This document shows, piece after piece, positions 7,556-16,749 of a stretch of DNA of 64,000 nt; position 1 is the stretch's first letter, and every line of letters begins with the position of its first letter. The stretch covers positions 6,994,087-7,058,086 of the forward strand of contig NZ_JAPDNR010000001.1 of the NCBI RefSeq assembly GCF_025989125.1, given 5' to 3'. The notes under the pieces were generated by a model. That model searched no databases. It was not told the DNA's origin and worked only from the letters and a program-made list of their open reading frames with translations. Source of the stretch: Chitinophaga nivalis (GTDB taxonomy: Bacteria; Bacteroidota; Bacteroidia; Chitinophagales; Chitinophagaceae). The position numbers were made by a program, and so were the translations under genes.

Positions 7556-10039
7556 CTAGCGTCTTCTGGTGCGCTGGTAAATACTCATACCGGTACCTAC
7601 TACTGTAATGATAATACCCAGCCACAATACATTGATATAAGGGAATACCAATGCTTTCATTACTACGTAATCATTGTAGGAAGCGGCTTCTTTTACTTTC
7701 AGCTCTATTTTGTTCTCCGCAGGCATAATTTTGGTGAAACGTACATTCAGGGCCAGCGGCGCCAATGTATCTTCCACACTGTACTGGTAGCTGCTGTCGC
7801 GGATGAAGTAAATCGGCTGCAGTTTGAAGTGATCATCAGTCTGGGTATATACTTCCAGTTCTGCTCCTACAGCCAGATCGCCTTGTTGCGGTGCATAGTT
7901 GCGGCCTTGCGGTTTAGGATTCAGTCCTTTCAGCACAATAAATCCTTTGGAGAAGAATACAGAGTCACCCTGTTTAATCACGTGTGTAGTATACTCAGTG
8001 GTATCTGCCTTTGCCTGTTCTTCCTTATTCGGTGCGGCCGACACATAGGTGAAGATATCCTTCGTCAGATAGTGCCGGGATGCCGGGTTGGAAGAAATGG
8101 CATTTTCTTTCTTATTGACAAAAGCATCCGGATAAAGCGTAAATTTCTCCAGTACTTCACCGGTAGTTTTATCTTTTCTCTCGTAATGCATCACGTAGTA
8201 CGTTTTCGGATCGCCGGGAGCAATAGAGTCGCCCTTATAGGTGACATGATAATCGCCCATCTGTACCTGTACGTCCTTCGGCAGCATGATATTCTCCCGT
8301 GGGTTTTGTTTACTCTCCTTCCGGAAGAAACCATCATTCAGCATCTTCATACGATCAATGGAAATGACTTCCATTTTGGCAGAGGATAAAAGGACCCCTA
8401 ACAACACCATACCAAAGCCGATATGCGCCACAGAAGCACCGGCAGATTTCACTTTACCTTTCAGTCCTATGATAATGTAGGAAAAGTTTCCTACGATGGC
8501 ATAGATACTGGCAAACAGCATCAGGTAGATGGCAGTCAGGAAGCCGGCGCCATAAGTGGTATAGTTGATGCTTCCTTTCCAGGCAATCAATCCTGTAAAT
8601 AATAAGGATACAACGGTAGGCAGCAGCAGCTTTTTCGTCAGCTGGCCACGAGGCGTATCTTTATATTTCATGAACTGTACCACCGCTGTTAATACGCCTA
8701 CCACAATGGCAATCCAGATCTGGATTTTGTTATAGTGGAATATACTGTCTGATGGCGGTGCAATATCATCTAACTTAAACAGGGCTTTCAGTCCTGTCAG
8801 ATCCAGCAATTTATTCCATACCGGAATGGAGGTAGTGAAGGTAATCTGTATGGCTGCAATCAGCAGAATCAGGGAACCTACAAACAGCCAGAACTCACGG
8901 GAGTAGCTGCTTTCCTCTTTATTCACAGAAGGAATTTCTTTTCTGCGTACAATCAATAATATGATAGAAGGTACGGTAAATACCAGCATCGCAATCAGCA
9001 ACTGCGCACTCATACCCATATCGGTAAAGGAGTGAACAGAGGTGTCACCCAATACACCGCTCTTTGTCAGGAAAGAGGAGTACAGAATGAGGATGTAGGA
9101 TATAAAGAAAAAGAAGATGGTAGATTTCAACGCATGACCGGTGTGCTTATAGGCCAGCAGCGTGTGTACCCCTGCAACCAGCGTAAGCCAGGGTACCAGC
9201 GAGGCATTTTCCACCGGATCCCACGCCCAGTAACCGCCGAAGTTCAGGGATTCATAAGCCCAGGCCGCACCCATCATGATACCGGTACCCAGCAGCATCA
9301 CGGCAAACAGGGCCCATGGTAATACCGGTTTCACCCAGCCCGTGTAATCGCGGGTCCAGATGCCGGCAAAGGCAAACGCAAACGGAATAATCATAGAAGC
9401 AAAACCCAGGAACAATACCGGCGGGTGAATAACCATCCAGTAGTTTTGCAGGGTAACGTTCAAACCATTTCCGTCATGAATATGGGTGAGATAATCGGCC
9501 TGTTGGAAGATAGGAGCCGCCTGGTTTTCCTGCGCTTCTCTCAGCAACATAAACGGATTGCTACCCACTTTATAACCCAGTATAAAGATACCCAGCAGCA
9601 TGCTGGCCATAATTACCTGTGCGAGGGAGAAAACGGTCATCACTGATGCTTCCCATTTTTTGGCCGTACGGATCAGAATGAGCCCCAGAATACTGTTCCA
9701 GATACTCCAGAGCAGGAAGCTTCCTTCCTGATCAGACCAGAGACTGGACAACAGGTATTGAATGGGCAGATCGCGGGATGTATTACGCCACGCGTATTTG
9801 TATTCAAAATAGTGGTTATAGAGTACAAAATACAGACAGGAGAAAATGGCAATCACGGCAGCGGATTGAATCGCAAATGCCCAGCGCGCAAGCTTTCTCC
9901 AGGATTCCTGTACAGCAGGTTCTTTTATCTTAACAACATTATAATAAGCCACGGTGGCTACTATGGATGCTACAAATGCCAGTATGGCAAAGAAGTGGCC
10001 CAACTGGCCCGGTAATAAGTGTTCCCCTACAAACTTCAT
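7556..10039 (-). CDS. ccsA: Cytochrome c haem lyase, CcsA/CcmF-type
   Basis: Integral membrane protein of 827 residues that handles haem for covalent attachment to c-type apocytochromes at the periplasmic face. The tryptophan-rich haem-handling motif WAWDPVENASLVPW is at 271-284, with candidate haem-ligand histidines such as H205 in VIHPPVLF. Many membrane spans are followed by a large periplasmic domain (about 560-790) and a final span, the architecture of CcmF. It lies downstream of ccmE with a 92-nt gap, so the two probably form one unit; ccmA/B/C are not in the window. Confidence 0.93.
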   Translation of the reverse strand: MKFVGEHLLPGQLGHFFAILAFVASIVATVAYYNVVKIKEPAVQESWRKLARWAFAIQSAAVIAIFSCLYFVLYNHYFEYKYAWRNTSRDLPIQYLLSSLWSDQEGSFLLWSIWNSILGLILIRTAKKWEASVMTVFSLAQVIMASMLLGIFILGYKVGSNPFMLLREAQENQAAPIFQQADYLTHIHDGNGLNVTLQNYWMVIHPPVLFLGFASMIIPFAFAFAGIWTRDYTGWVKPVLPWALFAVMLLGTGIMMGAAWAYESLNFGGYWAWDPVENASLVPWLTLVAGVHTLLAYKHTGHALKSTIFFFFISYILILYSSFLTKSGVLGDTSVHSFTDMGMSAQLLIAMLVFTVPSIILLIVRRKEIPSVNKEESSYSREFWLFVGSLILLIAAIQITFTTSIPVWNKLLDLTGLKALFKLDDIAPPSDSIFHYNKIQIWIAIVVGVLTAVVQFMKYKDTPRGQLTKKLLLPTVVSLLFTGLIAWKGSINYTTYGAGFLTAIYLMLFASIYAIVGNFSYIIIGLKGKVKSAGASVAHIGFGMVLLGVLLSSAKMEVISIDRMKMLNDGFFRKESKQNPRENIMLPKDVQVQMGDYHVTYKGDSIAPGDPKTYYVMHYERKDKTTGEVLEKFTLYPDAFVNKKENAISSNPASRHYLTKDIFTYVSAAPNKEEQAKADTTEYTTHVIKQGDSVFFSKGFIVLKGLNPKPQGRNYAPQQGDLAVGAELEVYTQTDDHFKLQPIYFIRDSSYQYSVEDTLAPLALNVRFTKIMPAENKIELKVKEAASYNDYVVMKALVFPYINVLWLGIIITVVGTGMSIYQRTRRR

Positions 10040-10131
10040 GAGAGACGGATCGATTTAGGGATTTATTTATTTGGTTATACAGCTATATAACAACATACCG
10101 CTGCTAACTAAAAAAGTAAATCAATAATATA

Positions 10132-10530
10132 TTATAATTGTTTGGTACTCATCGCTACCTGGTCGTCTTTGTATTTAGACGGACATTTCATGAGTATTTT
10201 GCTGCAATGGAATTCATTTCCTTCCATTTTTCCCGTAAGAACTACGGATTCAGCTTTTTCAAAGTCAGTAGGTTTGGCGCCATAGAAAATCACACGTCGT
10301 GTTTCTCCGGCTTTATCATGTACGTAGAAGCTAAACAGATTGGCGTCTTTCATTGGGTCGTAGCTCATCGCCTGTAAGGTATCCAGTTTGCCTATGACAT
10401 GGAACTCCTTACCTTCTTTCTCCCGGGCGGTGGCAAATGTTTCATAGGTACTGAAATCACCTACCATTGTAACGATTACACCTATCGCTACAGCAATAAC
10501 CACCAGCAGAATAATATTTGTTTTTTTCAT
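10132..10530 (-). CDS. ccmE: Cytochrome c maturation haem chaperone CcmE (CxxxY type)
   Basis: Membrane-anchored periplasmic haem chaperone of 132 residues using the ATG at 10530; the longer frame to 10629 adds a charged, non-conserved stretch before the membrane anchor (IILLVVIAVAIGVIV). The OB-fold domain ends in KCPSKY, giving C116xxxY120 where E. coli CcmE has the haem-binding HxxxY. CxxxY CcmE proteins are known from some delta-proteobacteria and archaea. It passes haem to the CcmF-type lyase encoded downstream. The divergent ureohydrolase gene begins 238 nt away. Confidence 0.88.
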   Translation of the reverse strand: MKKTNIILLVVIAVAIGVIVTMVGDFSTYETFATAREKEGKEFHVIGKLDTLQAMSYDPMKDANLFSFYVHDKAGETRRVIFYGAKPTDFEKAESVVLTGKMEGNEFHCSKILMKCPSKYKDDQVAMSTKQL

Positions 10531-10638
10531 ATGAAAATTATCTTCCCTATTGTTTGACACAAGCAACAAATCCCCGTCCCGAACGCGTTTCACAGCCTTT
10601 CTGTTTCGCCTGTATTTATCTCCTTCCAATTAACCGGG

Positions 10639-10646
10639 CAAAATTA
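10639..10646 (-). promoter_or_regulatory. -7 box (TAATTTTG) for ccmE-ccsA
   Basis: An exact TAnnTTTG match on the minus strand, 108 nt upstream of the chosen ccmE start. No clear -33 TTG is seen. Confidence 0.45.
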
Positions 10647-10729
10647 AGTCAAAAATGACCTTCTTCCGACATTTTTTATTTAAAAGGCAATTCTTTTTAT
10701 GATAGAGTCGCTGTAAGTAAACATAATAC

Positions 10730-10737
10730 TATCTTTG
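10730..10737 (+). promoter_or_regulatory. -7 box (TATCTTTG) for the ureohydrolase gene
   Basis: An exact TAnnTTTG match followed by CGG, 31 nt before the ATG at 10769. The -33 region is weak. Confidence 0.55.
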
Positions 10738-10768
10738 CGGCGAAAATAGAAAAGTAAGTTTTTTAATC

Positions 10769-11812
10769 ATGGCTGATTTATCTCAATTTGACCCTAACTC
10801 AGTAGGTCTGTTGTCGAACAATGTTTTTGGTTTACCTTTTTCCGAAGAAGATGCTAAACTCGTGTTGCTGCCTGTTCCCTGGGAAGTAACCGTGTCCTAT
10901 AGCAATGGTACGGCACGTGGTCCGGAGCACATTTTCAAAGCATCCCTGCAGGTAGACCTGTACGATGCGGATGTTAAAGATGGCTGGAAACAAGGTTTTT
11001 ATATGCGCGAGCCGGACAAGCACCTGTTGCTGCGCAGCGATTACCTGCGGAAAGAAGCAGAACTGTACCTGAAATTCCTGACAGAAGGGGGAGATATCTC
11101 TGAGAATGAATTCCTGAAAAAAACACTGGTAGACGTTAACAACGGTACCCGTGCCATGAACGAATGGGTATATACCCAAACCAAAGCTTTACTCGAAAAA
11201 GGTAAGCTGGTAGGTCTGGTAGGTGGTGACCACAGCACCCCGCTTGGTTTTTTTAAAGCAATCGGAGAGCACAAAGGTGATTATGGTATCTTACAGATAG
11301 ATGCCCATTGCGACCTGCGCGACGGCTACGAAGGCTTCAAGTATTCCCACGCCTCCATCATGTACAACGCCCTGGCGGAAGTACCTCAGCTGACCAAACT
11401 GGTACAGGTAGGTATCCGCGACTATTGCGAAGAAGAGGCAGACTATATCCGCAACAGCAATGGCCGCGTGGAAACCTTCTTCGATAAAGACATCAAAGAA
11501 AGACAATTTGAAGGGGAAACCTGGAAATCCATATGCGACAGCATTGTTGCCACCCTGCCCCAGCAGGTGTTCATCAGTTTTGACATCGACGGCCTGGACC
11601 CAAAACTGTGTCCGCATACCGGTACACCGGTAGCCGGTGGTTTTGAAGCAGAACAGATCTATTACCTGTTCAAACAGGTATTGGCCAGCGGCCGCCAGCT
11701 GATCGGGTTTGACCTGAATGAGGTGAGTGCTTCTCACGACGACTGGGATGCCAACGTAGGCGCCCGTGTACTGTTCAAGCTCTGCAACCTGTTGGTAAGC
11801 GCTAATTCCTAA
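10769..11812 (+). CDS. Arginase/agmatinase/formimidoylglutamase family hydrolase
   Basis: Manganese-dependent ureohydrolase of 347 residues. All binuclear metal motifs are present: GGDHST (H155), DAHCDLRD (D178, H180, D182) and SFDIDGLDP (D272, D274). These enzymes hydrolyse guanidino or formimino groups of arginine, agmatine or formimidoylglutamate; the sequence does not let me choose, and no hut or speA-type gene is adjacent. A small membrane protein gene follows after 16 nt. Confidence 0.9.
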   Translation: MADLSQFDPNSVGLLSNNVFGLPFSEEDAKLVLLPVPWEVTVSYSNGTARGPEHIFKASLQVDLYDADVKDGWKQGFYMREPDKHLLLRSDYLRKEAELYLKFLTEGGDISENEFLKKTLVDVNNGTRAMNEWVYTQTKALLEKGKLVGLVGGDHSTPLGFFKAIGEHKGDYGILQIDAHCDLRDGYEGFKYSHASIMYNALAEVPQLTKLVQVGIRDYCEEEADYIRNSNGRVETFFDKDIKERQFEGETWKSICDSIVATLPQQVFISFDIDGLDPKLCPHTGTPVAGGFEAEQIYYLFKQVLASGRQLIGFDLNEVSASHDDWDANVGARVLFKLCNLLVSANS

Positions 11813-11828
11813 TCAGCCCGTTTATTAC

Positions 11829-12416
11829 ATGTATAATCTGCGTATCATACATCCCGGTACCGCCAGCAGACTCCGGTTGTTGCCGGTCATGCACGGTCTT
11901 ACCGGGATCTTATTCCTGTTCAATGCGATCGGTATTTACCGCAGTCCGCAGCCCAACTGGTTCCTGGTATTGTTTTTCCTGGTGCTGGGCGCTGCCTGCC
12001 TGGCCTTTCCGTTCACCATTAAAAAGTTCCGGAAATTCACTGAAATAAACACCATTGCCAGGATCATACAGGCATTTATATGCCTGACCGGCAGTTTATA
12101 CTTCCTGTCGCATCTGCAGCCCACTACCGGACTGCTGCTCATCCTCGTAGGACTGGGCCTGGGCTATATCGGCTGGATCGAGCACCGGATTTTTCAACCG
12201 GTTTTCGTCACAGCAGACACCACCGGCATGACCCTCCCAACCACCTTTTCTAAAAGGCTCATTGGCTGGAACGAACTGAATAACGTAATTTTGCGCAACG
12301 ACCTGCTCACCATCGACTTTAAAAACAATAAAATTATTCAGCTGGAGATATTAGATGAGCCGGGGAAAGAACAGCGGGAAGTCTTAAATAATTTCTTTCA
12401 GAGCAGAATTGCCTGA
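11829..12416 (+). CDS. Membrane protein with a C-terminal PH-like region, unknown
   Basis: A 195-residue protein with four hydrophobic segments in the first 120 residues and a soluble tail. The tail (DTTGMTLPTTFSKRLIGWNELNNVILRNDLLTIDF, with continuous strand-like pattern) resembles bacterial PH-type domains found after membrane helices. It starts 16 nt after the ureohydrolase stop and is probably translated from the same mRNA. I do not recognise a named family. Confidence 0.7.
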   Translation: MYNLRIIHPGTASRLRLLPVMHGLTGILFLFNAIGIYRSPQPNWFLVLFFLVLGAACLAFPFTIKKFRKFTEINTIARIIQAFICLTGSLYFLSHLQPTTGLLLILVGLGLGYIGWIEHRIFQPVFVTADTTGMTLPTTFSKRLIGWNELNNVILRNDLLTIDFKNNKIIQLEILDEPGKEQREVLNNFFQSRIA

Positions 12417-12440
12417 ATATAAAGCGTACGACCAATCAGT

Positions 12441-12465
12441 GACCAGCCGCTGACAGCGGCTGGTC
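12441..12465 (+). terminator. Hairpin terminator between the membrane protein and radical SAM genes
   Basis: A perfect 11-bp stem (GACCAGCCGCT / AGCGGCTGGTC) with a 3-nt loop, followed by AAATTAGTAT. The stem is very stable but no T-run follows, so it may mainly protect the 3' end. Confidence 0.6.
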
Positions 12466-12491
12466 AAATTAGTATATCACAAAAAGCATAC

Positions 12492-13787
12492 ATGTTAAAA
12501 CAAACACCTTATATTTTATACTCAGACGGTGAAGGAAATATCTTTGAAGACACCTCTATGCTCGTAACCGGCCGCAGTGGCTGGGATGCATGGCCGGTGG
12601 AAGCAGATGAATGGATTGAATTACCGGAAGGTGGTAACCTGTATGAGTTGCCTGGCCGCCGGGGTATTGGTATCAATGCCACTACCGGCGATATGCAACT
12701 TTGTGATAAAGGTTGGGCCGTTGCGGCGTTTATTCCGCCGGCACATACCGGTTTTTACCTGGCTGCCTACGAAACCATGCCAGACGCACCTACCCTGCCC
12801 TTATTCTGTTATACGGCTGTAGGCTGGCTCGATGGTAAGTTCTATGTACCTGCTACCCGTATTGAATCAGATATCCGCCAGGAATGCGCCGGATTTGATG
12901 CCAATAAAGTAAAACAGGGCGTAAAACAACTGACAGAAGCTTACCCGCACAACAGGCTGGTACAGCACCTGGCAGAGAACTGCGCACTGACTTATGAATG
13001 TCCCGCTGCACGTAACTATTTTATGGGCAGATGGGAATGCCCGATTCCTTCCTCTCCGGCCTGCAATGCCAACTGTGTAGGTTGTATTTCCTTCCAGCCG
13101 GAAGAAGAAAGCATCGTTTCCACCCAGGACCGTTTACGGTTTAAACCAACGGCACAGGAAATTGTGGAGTACACCGTACCTCACCTGGAAACAGCTCCTT
13201 ATCCGATTGTAAGCTTCGGACAGGGATGCGAGGGCGAACCCCTGCTGATGTGGGAAACCATCCGGGAATCCATCATTGAAATCCGGAAACATACTCCTAA
13301 AGGCAGCATCAACATCAATACCAATGGCAGTAAACCCGCTGCAGTACGGGCACTGTGCGAAGCAGGCCTCAACAGCATCCGGGTGAGCTTAAACTCTGCC
13401 CAGGAAAAATACTATACCCCTTATTACCGCCCGAACAACTATACTTTTGAAGATATCATCGAGAGTCTGAAAGTAGTACATGAGTTCGGAGGGTGGACTT
13501 CCATCAACTATTTTGTATTTCCGGGTATGACGGATAGTGCGGATGAATATGAAGCACTGCGTAAACTGATCCGGGAAACCGGCCTGAATATGATTCAGTG
13601 GCGGAACTTCAATATTGATCCGGATTGGTACCTGGGTAAACTGAATATCACCGAAACAGGTGAATGTTTAGGTGTTAAACAACTGCAGGAACTGATTCAT
13701 GAAGAGTTTCCGGATGTGAAGTTCGGGTATTTCAACCCGCCGATGGAGCGTATCAAAGGTGACTACCTGTCTGACTTTGCCCACTAG
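12492..13787 (+). CDS. Radical SAM protein with large N-terminal extension, unknown substrate
   Basis: The 431-residue protein carries the [4Fe-4S] motif CNANCVGC with C191, C195 and C198 (CxxxCxxC), followed by FGQGCEGEP and INTNGSKPAAV, features of the SAM-binding barrel. About 180 residues precede the cluster, including Cys164 and Cys170; this long N-terminal region is unusual for simple radical SAM enzymes. The later segment RVSLNSAQEKYYTPYYRP resembles the AdoMet radical fold of cofactor or peptide-modifying enzymes. It has no same-strand partner: a hairpin precedes it and a convergent AraC gene follows. The reaction is unknown. Confidence 0.85.
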   Translation: MLKQTPYILYSDGEGNIFEDTSMLVTGRSGWDAWPVEADEWIELPEGGNLYELPGRRGIGINATTGDMQLCDKGWAVAAFIPPAHTGFYLAAYETMPDAPTLPLFCYTAVGWLDGKFYVPATRIESDIRQECAGFDANKVKQGVKQLTEAYPHNRLVQHLAENCALTYECPAARNYFMGRWECPIPSSPACNANCVGCISFQPEEESIVSTQDRLRFKPTAQEIVEYTVPHLETAPYPIVSFGQGCEGEPLLMWETIRESIIEIRKHTPKGSININTNGSKPAAVRALCEAGLNSIRVSLNSAQEKYYTPYYRPNNYTFEDIIESLKVVHEFGGWTSINYFVFPGMTDSADEYEALRKLIRETGLNMIQWRNFNIDPDWYLGKLNITETGECLGVKQLQELIHEEFPDVKFGYFNPPMERIKGDYLSDFAH

Positions 13788-13805
13788 TTGATTTTGTTCT
13801 TTTTA

Positions 13806-14708
13806 TTATAAGCCATCACTATGCGCGTTCACTTCATCATAACGATATTGGCGCGCATAGGTAGATGGAGACATCCCGGTAACCTTGCGGAAAACGCGGT
13901 TAAAGGTAATCGGGTTGTTGTAGCCGGTAGCATAGGCTACGGAAGCAATGCTGTCAAAATCCCCTTTGATCATCTTCTTACAAGCCGCATTAATCCTGAT
14001 TTCATGTAAAAACCCCAGATAGGTTTTGCGGGTATGTTTCTTAAAATATTTACAGAAAGCATAGGTTGTTAAATGCGCAACCGATGCGATCTTCTCCAAC
14101 GTAATATTTTCGGCGTAATGTTCCAGTGTATACTGGTAGATATCATTCATGCGCATCCCTTCCGACTCGCTGTAGATATGCCGGGAAAAGCCGGTGGACA
14201 TCGATTTCCATTCCTTTACATGCTTGGAAAAATATACCAGCATATTCACAAAAGCCAATAACCTTTCCGCGCCGGATAACCGCGTGATACGCAGGATATC
14301 TGCCCCTACTTTTTCTTCATAGATACCCGGTAACTGGATACTGAGGCGGGTCTGGAGCAGGAATTTGCGGACATTTTCCATTTCAGGCAGCGAGAATAAT
14401 CCCTGCAGGCCCTGTTCATGGTCAAAGAAAATATGAATGGCGTGGATATTTTTCTCCCGTACGTTTTCAAAATATTTCGCATCGCTGCGGAACATGTGTG
14501 GCTGGTTGGCGCCGATAACATACACATCTCCGGCTTTCACAGGCTGGGTATAGTTGCCGGCAATGAGTGTTCCCTCTCCCTTAATAATTAAGGTAACCTG
14601 GGCTTCTTTGTGCCGGTGCAGGTAATTATAAAAGTAGGGAAGGATGTCTTCCTGGATAACTACTGTACCCCCATCGGCAACAGGTACGGTAAATGGAATC
14701 ACTTTCAT
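13806..14708 (-). CDS. AraC family transcriptional regulator
   Basis: A 300-residue regulator with an N-terminal cupin-type effector domain (GTLIAGNYTQPVKAGDVYVI, about 47-70) and a C-terminal double helix-turn-helix (about 190-290; KIASVAHLTTYAFCKYFKKH and ASVAYATGYNNPITFNRVFRK, ending SPSTYARQYR). This layout is typical of AraC regulators that sense sugars or small metabolites. No divergent target is obvious: the minus-strand neighbour upstream is separated by 175 nt, and the radical SAM gene is convergent. Confidence 0.92.
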   Translation of the reverse strand: MKVIPFTVPVADGGTVVIQEDILPYFYNYLHRHKEAQVTLIIKGEGTLIAGNYTQPVKAGDVYVIGANQPHMFRSDAKYFENVREKNIHAIHIFFDHEQGLQGLFSLPEMENVRKFLLQTRLSIQLPGIYEEKVGADILRITRLSGAERLLAFVNMLVYFSKHVKEWKSMSTGFSRHIYSESEGMRMNDIYQYTLEHYAENITLEKIASVAHLTTYAFCKYFKKHTRKTYLGFLHEIRINAACKKMIKGDFDSIASVAYATGYNNPITFNRVFRKVTGMSPSTYARQYRYDEVNAHSDGL

Positions 14709-14818
14709 TAACCAATTTTACTACTTTTTCCAGGATTTAATCATTTATTGGACAATTTCCGTAAAGCGTTGAACAATTTCAATGAAAGAGGATCCTACAG
14801 GGTCAGGCATATCCGGCC

Positions 14819-14853
14819 AGAAAAACGATTGGTCCGGTATGATCCGGACCAAT
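14819..14853 (-). terminator. Rho-independent terminator of the secreted protein gene
   Basis: An 11-bp stem (GATTGGTCCGG / CCGGACCAATC) with a 6-nt loop is followed on the minus strand by GTTTTTCTGG. It lies 31 nt past the stop codon at 14884. Confidence 0.8.
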
Positions 14854-14883
14854 CAGGGAATAAAGTTCATCCAACGGAAGGCA

Positions 14884-15318
14884 TCAGTTCAGACAGGCCC
14901 GGTCCAGTACGAGGGAATACTGTTCGCAGGTACCGGCCGCAAAAGTGACACTGGTACTATAGGCTTGCCGGAAGGGGATACAGCTGATAGTAGTAGGATC
15001 AGCACCCACACTTACTCCCAGGTATCCGGTGGCCGTTGCTGTAAACTGAATGGATAACTGATAGGTACCACTACCTCCCTGCGGAAAAGTATAGGGAAAC
15101 ACCGGATTATTGACAGTGTGGGAATATCCCCCACCGTCGCTGAGGGTCATGCTGCTGACGTTTGCTCCCAGGTATTTTTGTACTACAAACCAGGGGCCGC
15201 AGCGATGCATATCGGCCACTACAGGAGCAACTGCTACTGACCGCAGCACCTGTGCGCCAGCCTGGCCGGAAAGCCATGTCATGGCAGACAGCAACAGAAA
15301 AAATCTTATTTTCTTCAT
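14884..15318 (-). CDS. Secreted protein, unknown
   Basis: A 144-residue exported protein starting MKKIRFFLLLSAMTWLSG with a cleavage site near AGAQ; the frame extends 13 codons upstream but the Lys-Lys start is better. The mature part is rich in Ser, Thr, Gly and Tyr in alternating patterns (YQLSIQFTATATGYLGVSV) suggestive of beta strands, and has four Cys (in HRCG, ISCIP, GTCEQ and RACLN) that could make two disulfides. I do not recognise the family. It is followed by a strong terminator and is probably monocistronic. Confidence 0.65.
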   Translation of the reverse strand: MKKIRFFLLLSAMTWLSGQAGAQVLRSVAVAPVVADMHRCGPWFVVQKYLGANVSSMTLSDGGGYSHTVNNPVFPYTFPQGGSGTYQLSIQFTATATGYLGVSVGADPTTISCIPFRQAYSTSVTFAAGTCEQYSLVLDRACLN

Positions 15319-15385
15319 GTTATAGGTATTTCTTATAAAATAAAGAAAAACCACCACTTTCCTGCATTAATAAAGCACCTGATAA

Positions 15386-16606
15386 CTATAGCTGTACTGC
15401 TTTAGGGAGCTTTTGCTGTAACCACATAAACCCTCCTGCCGTCATTAAACAAACAGCCGCGGTGATGCCCCACCACCAGTCAAAGCCTACACGTTCCACC
15501 ACAAAAGCACCGGTAGTAGGAGATACAATATTGGCGATGGAGTAGGAAATGGTATACAACGCGGCATATTGTCCGCGGTTATGCTCTTTACTCCGGCCAA
15601 TCCAGAAACTGTTCATAAAAGGCAGGCAAAACATTTCACCAAAGGTGATGATCAGCATAAAAACAACAGCTACCATCCACACCGGTGGCCCTATGAGCAA
15701 GGCCAGGTAAGCTACAGCTATCATCACGGCGCCGCGGGCAACGAACACCAGACCGGGCTTGGTACCATCCAGGCGGTACACCATCACCATTTCCACTGCA
15801 GCAATGAGGATACCATTAATAGACATGTTCAACCCGATAGCCCATTCTTTCAGGTGCAATACTTCCTTGAAATACAAGGGTACAATACTGGAGAACTGGA
15901 ACAGGCAGATGGCATTGAGGGTACCTAATATTAAAAACCAGATATAAATGTGATCGTGCCACACCCGGTCTGTTTTTTTGCTGGTATTGGCGACCACCTC
16001 TTTTGCAGGCGCTGGCACCGGTGGTAAAAAGATCCGCATTAATACCGCAGCCAGCATACAACTACAGCCATCTACCCAAAACAGCAGGTTGTAACTGAAA
16101 CTCGCCAGGATACCTCCCACTGCAGGTCCTACAGACCATCCCAGGTTGATAGCCAACCGGTTAAGGGCATACGAACGGGTTCTTTTTGAGGGTTCACTGT
16201 AAGCGGCAATAGCGATACTGTTGGCTGGCCGGAAAGCATCCCCGACGGAACTCATGATAAATACGCAGACGCAGATTTGCGGAAAAGTGCGCATCTGACC
16301 CAATAAAATAAAGAATAAACCGTTAGAGAAAAGGCTCCAGAACTGGACCTGATAAAAACCGATCTTATCTGATAACCAGCCCCCGAGTAAAGCGCCGACA
16401 ATAGCGCCGGTACCAAAGCAGGCCATCACAATACCTGCCTGGGCGATAGTAAAATGTAAGTGTTGTGTGAGATACACTGTCATGAAAGGAATTACCATGG
16501 CGCCACTTCTGTTGATCAGCAACACAAGGGATAGCCACCAGGTAGACGCAGATAAGCCGGTATAAGCATTCTGATAAAGCCGGACTGTTTGTTTTACAGG
16601 ATTCAT
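15386..16606 (-). CDS. MFS transporter (DHA1-like)
   Basis: A 406-residue major facilitator with about 12 membrane helices. The loop 2-3 motif is GGWLSDKIGFY, and NRLAINLGWSVGPAVGG fits motif C of drug/H+ antiporters. Such proteins export drugs or metabolites; the substrate cannot be told. The nearest minus-strand gene downstream is a secreted protein with its own start, and the divergent tonB gene lies upstream, so it is probably transcribed alone. Confidence 0.88.
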   Translation of the reverse strand: MNPVKQTVRLYQNAYTGLSASTWWLSLVLLINRSGAMVIPFMTVYLTQHLHFTIAQAGIVMACFGTGAIVGALLGGWLSDKIGFYQVQFWSLFSNGLFFILLGQMRTFPQICVCVFIMSSVGDAFRPANSIAIAAYSEPSKRTRSYALNRLAINLGWSVGPAVGGILASFSYNLLFWVDGCSCMLAAVLMRIFLPPVPAPAKEVVANTSKKTDRVWHDHIYIWFLILGTLNAICLFQFSSIVPLYFKEVLHLKEWAIGLNMSINGILIAAVEMVMVYRLDGTKPGLVFVARGAVMIAVAYLALLIGPPVWMVAVVFMLIITFGEMFCLPFMNSFWIGRSKEHNRGQYAALYTISYSIANIVSPTTGAFVVERVGFDWWWGITAAVCLMTAGGFMWLQQKLPKAVQL

Positions 16607-16713
16607 AAAGCCAATTCAAAATAAAATAAGACACCAGGGGATTAACAGCATAGTTTTTGCAAAGATTAATAATTCATCTTTTGGATGGGTATATTTTTTC
16701 TGGATCAAAACAT

Positions 16714-16721
16714 TAACTTTG
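16714..16721 (+). promoter_or_regulatory. -7 box (TAACTTTG) for tonB
   Basis: An exact TAnnTTTG match 28 nt before the tonB ATG at 16750. The -33 region is only T-rich. Confidence 0.5.
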
Positions 16722-16749
16722 GTGCCAACAGGCGCTCAACAAGGCTATC

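Noticed and set aside
10531..10629. Upstream extension of CcmE
   Set aside because: The charged stretch would precede the membrane anchor and starts almost at the predicted transcription start; the MKKTN start fits the family.
14748..15057. Small plus-strand frames upstream of the secreted protein gene end
   Set aside because: They overlap the terminator and the secreted protein gene and show no conserved motif.
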